Source: an uncultured Oscillospiraceae bacterium (GTDB lineage Bacteria; Bacillota; Clostridia; Oscillospirales; Acutalibacteraceae). Taken from it: a stretch of DNA of 64,000 nucleotides. The position numbers were made by a program, and so were the translations under genes. The stretch is taken from assembly GCA_900542575.1 (NCBI GenBank), contig UQOE01000001.1:1-64000 (forward strand), read 5' to 3'. The notes under the pieces are model-generated. The model made no database searches. It saw only the letters and a program-made list of their open reading frames with translations, and was not told the origin of the DNA. Every line of letters starts with the position of its first letter. The first letter of the stretch is position 1. Shown piece by piece: positions 8,367 through 15,127 of the stretch.

Positions 8367-8466
8367 TGGCAGCGGAATGCGAACGAGAACCGCGGCACGT
8401 CTGTGCTCTTCGTCCACAGGCTACTTCCCATCCTATGGCACTTAACGCTCTCGATCTACTCTGACA
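8367..8466 (-). promoter_or_regulatory. Tetrahydrofolate (THF) riboswitch aptamer
   Basis: Reading the minus strand, the aptamer begins with a closing stem (tgtcag / ctgcca, one mismatch). It then shows the conserved THF-riboswitch blocks in order: AGAGTAG, GCGTTAAGTG (8439-8448), ATGGGA.GT, GACGAA (8409-8414), GCCGCGGT (near 8389-8396) and GCATTCCGCT. These match the class I THF motif found ahead of folate genes in Firmicutes. It precedes folC and controls the five-gene folate operon. A weak -10 (TATACT, 8500-8505) lies upstream. A covariance-model search would confirm it. Confidence 0.88.
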
Positions 8467-8568
8467 AGCCAAGATCTGAAATTCAATTGTTGTTTATTTA
8501 GTATATACTGCTTTGCTGTAATTTGCCAGAACTTTTTTACTGTTCGGCCGCCTCGACGACATGGGAAA

Positions 8569-8758
8569 TCAAAACAGTCCGGTGATGACACCGTCTTCAT
8601 CGACGTCAATGCGCTCTGCTGCGAGAGTCTTGAGAAGGCCAGGCATCATCATGAAATCGCCGGTCAGGACGCTGTTCGCAGAAACGGATGACTTCCTCGG
8701 CCAGAGCTTTGCCGCCCTCGCCGCCTTTTGCCCAGACTGCCGAGAGTGCCGCATGGAA
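8569..8758 (-). pseudogene. fhs: Degraded fragment of formate--tetrahydrofolate ligase
   Basis: On the minus strand one frame encodes ALSAVWAKGGEGGKALAEEV (from about 8751 to 8690), which matches the middle of formate-THF ligase. A second frame, ending in a stop at 8569, encodes VLTGDFMMMPGLLKTLAAE and continues RIDVDEDGVITGLF, which matches the enzyme's extreme C-terminus. More than a hundred residues normally separate these parts, and the frame changes between them. I read this as a relic left by internal deletion and frameshift. There is no ribosome binding site or intact start. It lies between the SDR terminator and the THF riboswitch. Confidence 0.8.
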
Positions 8759-8796
8759 AAGCAGCCGGTATTCAGCTTATCGCTGCTTACCGGCTG
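8757..8796 (-). terminator. Terminator of the SDR/GcvT-like operon
   Basis: A hairpin with 9-bp arms cagccggta / taccggctg, followed on the minus strand by CTTTTCC, lies just after the SDR stop codon. The T tract is short, so efficiency is uncertain. Confidence 0.6.
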
Positions 8797-8806
8797 TCAA
8801 CTATTT

Positions 8807-9571
8807 TCAGATGTTGGTCCATCCTCCATCAACTGTAATATAAGTACCATTAATGAACTTGGACTCATCACTCGCCAGGAAAAGAACTGCATTGGCAATA
8901 TCTTCCGGCTCCCCCATCCCTGTAGAGAGCGGGTACATCAGTTCGAAGCTCTTCATGCCGTCTTCATTCATAGGCGGCATCGTCATAGGCAGCTCGGTCA
9001 CAATTCCGCCCGGAGCCACTGCATTACAGCGGATCTCCTGCTCCTTGTACATAAAAGCTACATTTCTGGTTACTGCAGCCAGGCCCGCTTTCGAAGCGAC
9101 ATAAGACGGGCCTGAAGTATTGTGGCGTGCCCCTACAGAAGTCACATTAATAATATTGCCGCCATCTCCCTGCTTCAGAAACTGCTTTAAAGCGCGGCGC
9201 ATGGCATAAACCGGGCCGAACAAATTCACCTGAAGAGATGCATTCCAGATCTCATCGGTCATCTGGTCCAGAGGCGCCATGTCATCGCCAATCCCGGCAT
9301 CATTGATCAGGATGTCGAGACGTCCGAATTTTTTGACAGCAAGATCGATCATCGCCTCATCGGTCTCACATTGTGAGACATCTCCAATGTAGATTTCAAT
9401 TTTTCCGGGGTATGCTTTCTCCCATTTTTCCCGGAGACCTTTTAACCGATCCGCCTGCCGGTCCACCGCCACCAAATTGGCACCTTCCCGCAGAAAGCTC
9501 TCTGCAATAGCATTTCCCATACCGGCAACTGCTCCGGTCAGGACTACCGTTTTCTGATCCAGTTTTCCCAT
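8807..9571 (-). CDS. Short-chain dehydrogenase/reductase (classical SDR)
   Basis: This is a 254-residue NAD(P)-dependent oxidoreductase of the classical SDR family. The cofactor motif TGAVAGMG is at about residues 12-19, NDAG at about 90, the catalytic Ser is in INVTSVG and the YxxxK motif is YVASK. The C-terminus ends with the usual ITVDGGWTN. The first Gly motif reads TGAVAGMG rather than TGxxxGIG, a mild variation. It follows the GcvT-like gene by 14 bases and is the last gene of that unit, so its substrate may be the product of the neighbouring methyl-transfer step. The substrate cannot be read from sequence; FabG-like function is less likely in this setting. Confidence 0.9.
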   Translation of the reverse strand: MGKLDQKTVVLTGAVAGMGNAIAESFLREGANLVAVDRQADRLKGLREKWEKAYPGKIEIYIGDVSQCETDEAMIDLAVKKFGRLDILINDAGIGDDMAPLDQMTDEIWNASLQVNLFGPVYAMRRALKQFLKQGDGGNIINVTSVGARHNTSGPSYVASKAGLAAVTRNVAFMYKEQEIRCNAVAPGGIVTELPMTMPPMNEDGMKSFELMYPLSTGMGEPEDIANAVLFLASDESKFINGTYITVDGGWTNI

Positions 9572-9585
9572 AGTTATTCCCCCTG

Positions 9586-10587
9586 TTACAGCCAGTTTTT
9601 CTCCGTCAGGATAGCAGGTGCATCGTTGCAGCCGATCGTCACTTCAGTCCCAATCGGCACGTTGGCATCCACTACCGCAAATCCGATATTTTTATCCACG
9701 GTATAGCCGTAAATACAAGTACGCACAAAACCACACGGAATGCCTTTATGGTAAATAATTTCCCGCTGTGCAATATCTTCATAGGAGACGCGGGATGGGT
9801 CCAATTCGAAACCGACGAGCTGATGCTTCGGACCATTTTCCTTTGCACGCAATACCGCTTCCCGGCCGATAAAATCCTTTTCATCCGGATGCAGCATCCA
9901 GGCCATTCCGCACTCATAGGGCGTAAGCTGATACATGTCCTGGCGAAGCGCAAATCCTTTCTCAACTGGCATGGAGCGGACATAGACTTCCAGAATCTGC
10001 AGCTCCGGAACATCAAATTTTTCTGCTGAGGCCGAAATGGCATCCCGTACTTTCTCCGTGTCCCCCATAGCACAGTAGATCTCATATCCATTTTCACCGG
10101 TAAAGCCGCTGCGATGAACCTGCACGTCTACGCCGGCTGCTTTGGACGGAAAGACACTGAATCGCTTCATGGAATCAACGGTATCCGCTATTAAATCGTT
10201 GACGACTTCTGCAGAGTTCGGTCCTTGAATAGCGTACATGTCAACTTCTTTCGTGATATCGCGATAGGATACCTGCCAGGATCCTTTATGCGCATCTGCC
10301 CAGCGAATAAAATGGGGGCCGTACAGAGTAGAAATCCAATAATGATCTTCCCCCATATGCATGACGATGCAGTCATCAATAAGTTTTCCTTCCTCATTCA
10401 GAGAACAGGTATATTTTGTCCGCCCAACCGGAGATTTTGCAATGGTATTGACATAGATCCAGTCGAGAAAAGCAGCTGCATCCGATCCGGTCACATCAAT
10501 CAGATCGTGCGTCCACCGATACCAGGCTGCATTCGTTCGAACCGCGTTTGCCTCTGCGCGAGCTGCGGCATCTTCTTTGAATAACAT
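9586..10587 (-). CDS. GcvT-family (aminomethyltransferase-fold) tetrahydrofolate-dependent protein
   Basis: The 333-residue protein has the GcvT/YgfZ/DmdA fold. Signatures are DVTGSDAAAFLDWIYVN at the N-terminus, the YAIQGPNSAEVV loop, the diagnostic HRSGFTGENGYEIYC folate-binding region and the C-terminal FIGREAVL and VGFELD segments. True glycine cleavage T protein is expected beside gcvH and gcvP, and neither is here. The family also includes THF-dependent demethylases acting on dimethylsulfoniopropionate and on methoxylated aromatics. Together with the SDR, an unknown protein, a PucR regulator and a formate-THF ligase relic, I infer a catabolic methyl- or C1-transfer role. The substrate is unknown. 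Confidence 0.85.
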   Translation of the reverse strand: MLFKEDAAARAEANAVRTNAAWYRWTHDLIDVTGSDAAAFLDWIYVNTIAKSPVGRTKYTCSLNEEGKLIDDCIVMHMGEDHYWISTLYGPHFIRWADAHKGSWQVSYRDITKEVDMYAIQGPNSAEVVNDLIADTVDSMKRFSVFPSKAAGVDVQVHRSGFTGENGYEIYCAMGDTEKVRDAISASAEKFDVPELQILEVYVRSMPVEKGFALRQDMYQLTPYECGMAWMLHPDEKDFIGREAVLRAKENGPKHQLVGFELDPSRVSYEDIAQREIIYHKGIPCGFVRTCIYGYTVDKNIGFAVVDANVPIGTEVTIGCNDAPAILTEKNWL

Positions 10588-10601
10588 TCTGCTGCCCCCT
10601 C

Positions 10602-11807
10602 TCAGACCATTTTCTTGTCGATCTTCCGTCCAATGACGATCTCCATATCATCGGAATCGACATTTTCAAACCAGACGGACCACTCCGGACTGACCAGCGT
10701 CTTGACCGCGTTGTGCCAATATGATTCATACCCATAGTAGAGTTCATCCATCGGCGCCATCTCATAGCGGCCGGTAAAATCATCATAGGTGCACGCAATG
10801 CGGACTTCATCTTTCGTCCACGCAGTCAGATGATTGGGAACCAGCTGTGTATCCAGCTGGAACTGGATTAAGCTCCCCATGATTCGCGGGTCATTTTCAT
10901 CAATCTCATGGGGAACACCGAGATAGCTGCGGAGCCCCTCACGGTTCCAGGGGTCGATATACGCATTTTTTCCTGCAGTCGAAAAAACAATTCGGAAAAT
11001 CCGGTCGAATTCATCTTCATCTTTTGCCATATCTCGAATGGCAATCATCGGAAATGAGACGGACCAGACCCAGCACATCATCATGTCCCAGTGGTATTCT
11101 TCATCAAATGAAGTCTCCTCGCCAAACGTCTGCGAATACTGCCCGTTGCGAAGACCCTGGGCGTCGCGGAACCCACGTTCCCGCGGTGTGTCATGAACCG
11201 AATAGACCGGCTGCTGCATATGGTCCATCCATCCCTGTTTGGGAAGCCCGGTCTTATCTCTGCGTTCCGCCACGACACGGCAGTGCCGGTCGCCGCATCC
11301 TCGCGCTTCACACATGTTCAGACATACTTCGTTTTCCAGCTGATTCTTCGATGCGAGATCAAAGTTTGCGGTAAACATTGCCGTTGTCATATTGCACATT
11401 TCCGCCCCGACAATGTCCCAAGGGCAGGCGTCGAGCTCTTTTTCCACGCGGTCTCTGGTAAACTGAATGACGCGGCCGGCCATATTTTCATACTCGTCGC
11501 CGTAGTCCCCGAAGATGGCCCCGAGCCAGGCAGAACGCTCACAGAATTCCGGAATGTTCCACTGATCGTAGAACTCATTCATGTACTCTTCGCCGGAAAC
11601 GGAAGTATTCATCATATAGGAGATATCACAAATAGCACTGGTCCGCTTGTCAAAGTCCGGTTCCAAAATTCGCATCACCTGGAACAGGTTTGCGCTGAAG
11701 GCAGCTACACTCCGAAGTGCATACCGATAGGCCTCGTCTTTCGGAATCAATTTTCCCCAGGATGTACGGACGCTGGGGTGTTCCTCCAATTTCTCTTTGA
11801 TTGGCAT
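10602..11807 (-). CDS. Unrecognised 401-residue protein with a Cys-rich motif
   Basis: I do not recognise this family with confidence. The protein appears soluble, is rich in acidic and aromatic residues, and lacks a signal peptide or membrane segments. Around residue 165-185 it has CLNMCEARGCGDRHC, a cluster of four Cys and one His that recalls the GxGDxxC end of V4R-like or small-molecule-binding domains and could bind metal. The start at 11807 is chosen because AGGAGG lies seven bases upstream; an ATG two codons earlier abuts the binding site. It is the first gene of the unit with the GcvT-like and SDR genes (14-15 base gaps) and is divergent from the PucR gene. A substrate-binding or partner role in methyl transfer is inference. 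Confidence 0.75.
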   Translation of the reverse strand: MPIKEKLEEHPSVRTSWGKLIPKDEAYRYALRSVAAFSANLFQVMRILEPDFDKRTSAICDISYMMNTSVSGEEYMNEFYDQWNIPEFCERSAWLGAIFGDYGDEYENMAGRVIQFTRDRVEKELDACPWDIVGAEMCNMTTAMFTANFDLASKNQLENEVCLNMCEARGCGDRHCRVVAERRDKTGLPKQGWMDHMQQPVYSVHDTPRERGFRDAQGLRNGQYSQTFGEETSFDEEYHWDMMMCWVWSVSFPMIAIRDMAKDEDEFDRIFRIVFSTAGKNAYIDPWNREGLRSYLGVPHEIDENDPRIMGSLIQFQLDTQLVPNHLTAWTKDEVRIACTYDDFTGRYEMAPMDELYYGYESYWHNAVKTLVSPEWSVWFENVDSDDMEIVIGRKIDKKMV

Positions 11808-11903
11808 ATCCATTCCTCCTTTTCCATTGGAGTTTATGTTCTTTCGCCCTTATTAAAAATAAAATTCCTGTCATTTCATAGCCAATAACTTGTTGGGAAA
11901 AAC

Positions 11904-11936
11904 GAAAAAAAGCCGTCATATTTGACGGCTTTTTTA
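11904..11936. terminator. Bidirectional hairpin in the divergent intergenic region
   Basis: The perfect hairpin agccgtca-tatt-tgacggct is flanked by seven A and six T, a strong intrinsic terminator in both directions. It lies between two divergent genes, where no upstream gene needs terminating, so it may insulate the two promoters or act as a leader attenuator. Confidence 0.75.
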
Positions 11937-11943
11937 GATAGAT

Positions 11944-11972
11944 TTGATATTTTATCACGTCCAAGTTATATT
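11944..11972 (+). promoter_or_regulatory. Sigma-A promoter for the PucR-family regulator
   Basis: TTGATA and TATATT are separated by 17 bases, 24 bases before the ATG at 11996, with GTGAGGTGAG as ribosome binding site. It lies immediately after the bidirectional hairpin. Confidence 0.6.
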
Positions 11973-11995
11973 AAAAACAGTGAGGTGAGACAAAA

Positions 11996-13516
11996 ATGCG
12001 ATTAAATGCGGATCTTCTCTGCTCTTCTCTGCCAGAGGAATATCATGCCGTTATAGCCGGCCAGCGGGAAACCAGACTTTCTCTTCGCCGACCCGAATTT
12101 TATCTGAGAACAACCAGTCTATTTCAGACCAATCATCTCTATATTGCCGAAGAAGATCAGCTTCCTGTCACCCCAAATTTGGAAAACGGTGCCGTAATCA
12201 TCGTCATTGGAAAAGAACGTCGTTTCAATTCGTATCAGAATTACGGATGTCTGATCTTTCTGGATCGTTCCTGCTCCCTCTGCGAAGTTTTTAATACCGT
12301 ACAGTCCATTTATAATCGGTTTGATCGCTGGGAGGAAAAGCTGAATGCCGTCTACGAGCAGAATGGTACCGTTCAAGATCTGCTGGACTGCAGTTCTCCC
12401 ATTTTTCAGAATATACTTTTTGTTCTGAATGACCGCCTTGACTGCATAGCGCTTTCCGGCGCACAGACTTCCCCATTTTCTCCAGACCTGCTGGCAAAAG
12501 AAAACGAGGTTCTCAGTCTGGATGCCATTCGGACCTTTCTTCAAAACCACGATCTGTCCATGAGTGAGCGCCAGCCCATGCTGCTGAATTTATTGGACAC
12601 CACTACATTAAATGCGAATCTGTTCGAAGGAGATCGATACATAGGCTGTATCACGGTGTTTTATACGTCCCGCCCTTATCGGTCAAGCGATGACCCGCTA
12701 CTCAATTTCCTGCGTGGATATATTGAACGACTTTTGAACCACTATCCAATCCAGGCAATCTCCAAGCAGGGTGAAATGCGGACGATTCTTCACACAATTG
12801 CAAAAGGCTCCCCATTGGATGGAGAGCAGCGCATTCTCCTGGAGTCAGAGGCCAATCCGCATTCCTATCTCTGTCTCTGGATGGAATTTGGAAATAATAT
12901 GTCCCACCTTCCGGTCGATTATCTGTGCAATCTTCTGGAATCCACTTTTTCCAATGCCTATGCATTTCCGCACACCACAGGCATCATTACCGTATTACCG
13001 AAGACTGATCCTTCCCGCCTTCCGGATTTGCTTCGCCCATTTTATGAGACTATAGGGCTGTATATTGGAATCAGCTTTCCCTTTCAGGATCTCTATCAAA
13101 TTCGCCTTTACTATCAGCAGGCCAAAATGGCAGTAAAAACAGGGATACTGCTCGCACCAGACCGACATTTCTATCCATTCACCGAGTATGAACTGCCTGC
13201 ACTGATTATTCAGGCTATTGGAGACCTTCCAATGCAGTCCTATTTCGGAGAAGGTCTCGAAGCCCTGCTGAAACATGATCAGCATTCCGGAGTCAGTTAT
13301 ACACAGACGCTTCGGGTCTATCTGGAACAAAAATGCAGCATATCGAAAACCGCTTCCGCTCTGTATATTAATCGAAGCACCCTTCTGGACCGGTTAAAGC
13401 GAATTTCCCGGATTCTGCCGGGTGAGCTGGAAGACCCGGATCAGCGTCTTCGTCTGGAGATTCTTCTCAAGGCAATTGAGCTACAGGAAGAGCTTCAAAA
13501 AGACCGGATTTCCTGA
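11996..13516 (+). CDS. PucR-family transcriptional regulator
   Basis: The 506-residue protein ends with a PucR-type helix-turn-helix at about residues 440-500: TLRVYLEQKCSISKTASALY followed by INRSTLLDRLKRI and LEDPDQRLRLEILLKA. The large N-terminal part has no motif I recognise and is presumably a sensory region; the middle resembles the GGDEF-like region common in this family. PucR regulators typically control the adjacent catabolic operon in response to its substrate. Here the divergent unit of the unknown protein, GcvT-like protein and SDR is the obvious target. The effector is unknown. Confidence 0.88.
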   Translation: MRLNADLLCSSLPEEYHAVIAGQRETRLSLRRPEFYLRTTSLFQTNHLYIAEEDQLPVTPNLENGAVIIVIGKERRFNSYQNYGCLIFLDRSCSLCEVFNTVQSIYNRFDRWEEKLNAVYEQNGTVQDLLDCSSPIFQNILFVLNDRLDCIALSGAQTSPFSPDLLAKENEVLSLDAIRTFLQNHDLSMSERQPMLLNLLDTTTLNANLFEGDRYIGCITVFYTSRPYRSSDDPLLNFLRGYIERLLNHYPIQAISKQGEMRTILHTIAKGSPLDGEQRILLESEANPHSYLCLWMEFGNNMSHLPVDYLCNLLESTFSNAYAFPHTTGIITVLPKTDPSRLPDLLRPFYETIGLYIGISFPFQDLYQIRLYYQQAKMAVKTGILLAPDRHFYPFTEYELPALIIQAIGDLPMQSYFGEGLEALLKHDQHSGVSYTQTLRVYLEQKCSISKTASALYINRSTLLDRLKRISRILPGELEDPDQRLRLEILLKAIELQEELQKDRIS

Positions 13517-13535
13517 GAAATCCGGTCTTTCTTTA
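13499..13535. terminator. Terminator of the PucR gene, shared with the lipase gene
   Basis: The hairpin aagaccggatttc-ctga-gaaatccggtctt is followed by TCTTTA on the plus strand and by TTTTTG on the minus strand. It includes the PucR stop codon and abuts the lipase stop. Confidence 0.8.
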
Positions 13536-14729
13536 TGCCCCATCCGAAAGCCTGCCATACAATTGAAGCATGCGATCGTACATGGCAAAATAGTGATTTT
13601 TCTCTCCGGTAAAGCCCATCCAAAGCAGATGGTCCCCTTTTTCCACTGGCATATTGTACCATCGGCCCGGGGTGAACGAATCATTATAGTCTGCCTCCGC
13701 AGAAGGTGCGTTCAGAGGCGCCGACTGTCCGGTCAGATTGACAAATCCATCATTTTTACGCCAGGGCAGATTTCCTACGCCATACTTTGACAGCCGTTTT
13801 GGCTGATAGAATCCGGTCATGAGACCTGCTGCCCGTGTCAGGAACATAGAGTAACGGCGGTCGGGGATGCGTGTTCCTTTTCCATTGTCCTTCGTGCAGT
13901 CTGCTCTCTGTGCGAAATAGTAAATGGAAGGCACTGTTTTCTGGGAAGGATTTACGGTCTCCTGTACCAGCTCAATCTGCATTTCATGGGTAACGTTATC
14001 CAGACCATGATTGGAATCAAAGGCCCGGATTCCGTCCAGACGGCCAAACGGCAGATGAAAATGCCACCCGTGGACAGATGAAGGTTCTCCCATAATCCCC
14101 CATTGCTGGGTCTGAAAATTATAGAACCTGCTGATTGGTGTATCCGCTGTTATGACATTGTCCAACAGCAGACGGTAGGTCATAAAGGTCATCCCCTTCT
14201 GCCCCAGCATCGTCGCCAACGTTGTACCGTTGTTGACTCCGGAGAGCGTGGTAACCGTATGGATCAGAGAGCCGTGCCCCCCTGCAAACAGCGGGGAAAG
14301 CTCTTCCGGCGGTGTCCCCTCCCGTTCCTCTTCGCTCCCATATGCAAACAGCGCTGCGGCCTGTTTGACAGTCGGTCCGCCAAACGAATGTCCAAACAGA
14401 TTGATCTTCTTATGAGGGCCATCCTGTCCAAGGTCTTCCAAAACGCCGTGTGGATACGTATGGCCGTATCTTGCATGATGATATTTCTGGCTGTGTACTT
14501 TTCCGAAATCGACCGTTCCCCCAAATAGATAGGCCCATAGGACACAGGTTCGATCCCATGCGCTGTTGCAGGGTCCGAGTGACGGATGATAAACTTCATA
14601 GCCTTCCTCGCGGAGATGGCGGAGCAGATTTTTGGAGCCGATTCCCCAATAGGGAAAAATCTTATCTGCGCCGTCTTCTTCGCCATACCCCATGAGCCCA
14701 TGGATAAATATATTAGGATAATTTGACAT
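13533..14729 (-). CDS. Lipase-like alpha/beta hydrolase
   Basis: This 398-residue protein resembles the large staphylococcal/Geobacillus (family I.5/I.6) lipases. It begins MSNYPNIFIHGLMGYG, the oxyanion-hole region, and has the nucleophile elbow LFGHSFGGPT, with Ser at about residue 114. NHGLDNVTHEMQ may hold later catalytic residues. No signal peptide is visible, unlike secreted relatives, so a cytoplasmic esterase role is possible. The start at 14729 is set by a GGAGG five bases upstream; the longer frame would run through an intergenic hairpin. It is convergent with the PucR gene and downstream of a small conserved-domain gene. Confidence 0.85.
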   Translation of the reverse strand: MSNYPNIFIHGLMGYGEEDGADKIFPYWGIGSKNLLRHLREEGYEVYHPSLGPCNSAWDRTCVLWAYLFGGTVDFGKVHSQKYHHARYGHTYPHGVLEDLGQDGPHKKINLFGHSFGGPTVKQAAALFAYGSEEEREGTPPEELSPLFAGGHGSLIHTVTTLSGVNNGTTLATMLGQKGMTFMTYRLLLDNVITADTPISRFYNFQTQQWGIMGEPSSVHGWHFHLPFGRLDGIRAFDSNHGLDNVTHEMQIELVQETVNPSQKTVPSIYYFAQRADCTKDNGKGTRIPDRRYSMFLTRAAGLMTGFYQPKRLSKYGVGNLPWRKNDGFVNLTGQSAPLNAPSAEADYNDSFTPGRWYNMPVEKGDHLLWMGFTGEKNHYFAMYDRMLQLYGRLSDGA

Positions 14730-14746
14730 ATTTCCTCCAAACAGAG

Positions 14747-14778
14747 CGCGCTGCAGAATTTCAGCATTCTGCAGCGCG
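14747..14778 (-). terminator. Intergenic hairpin before the lipase ribosome binding site
   Basis: Thirteen-base arms (cgcgctgcagaat / attctgcagcgcg) surround a 6-base loop, between the small gene and the lipase. No convincing T tract follows on the minus strand, so it could be a weak terminator or an mRNA-stabilising 5' hairpin. Confidence 0.5.
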
Positions 14779-14793
14779 TTCTTCTTTGACAGC

Positions 14794-15003
14794 TCAATCA
14801 AGCGCTTTCAGTTTCTGATCAATTTCTTCTACGACATCAGGAGACAGTCCAGACTGTGGAAAAGAAGCAAGTTTGCGGAATGTCAAACTTTGAACCATCT
14901 TCATACGCGGATCTGTTTTGAACCCAGGTGAGTACTGCGCAATAATATCGGCCGCAGCCTCATTTTTCATTAATACTTTTACTTTGTCATCGACGGATGC
15001 CAT
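14794..15003 (-). CDS. Small conserved helical-domain protein (69 aa)
   Basis: The short protein MASVDDKVKVLMKNEAAADI continues to IIAQYSPGFKTDPRMKMVQS, then FRKLASFPQSGLSPDVVEEI. I recognise the pattern (YxPGF/L, K/M-x-M, S-x-x-x-L) as a small domain seen alone or at the ends of enzymes such as esterases in Clostridia, but not a name or function. The ATG at 15003 has AGGAGG seven bases upstream, fixing the start. It follows the pcrA terminator and precedes the lipase, so it may be co-expressed with it and could act as an accessory to the hydrolase. That link is inference. Confidence 0.65.
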   Translation of the reverse strand: MASVDDKVKVLMKNEAAADIIAQYSPGFKTDPRMKMVQSLTFRKLASFPQSGLSPDVVEEIDQKLKALD

Positions 15004-15092
15004 AGCCATCCTCCTTTCTTTCTTTTTGTTCAACTGCATTTTATCGCTGCAAACCCTACAGCAACAGCCGACAAAAAGTAGGGGAAAAAAGC

Positions 15093-15120
15093 AAAAAAGC
15101 CATCCATTTGGATGGCTTTC
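15093..15120 (-). terminator. Terminator of pcrA
   Basis: On the minus strand the hairpin aagccatcc-aaat-ggatggctt is followed by TTTTGCTTTTTT, right after the pcrA stop codon. Confidence 0.85.
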
Positions 15121-15127
15121 TGGTTCC

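Noticed and set aside
13533..14801. Longer start for the lipase (422 residues)
   Set aside because: The extension reads through the intergenic hairpin and has no ribosome binding site, whereas the ATG at 14729 has GGAGG at the right distance.
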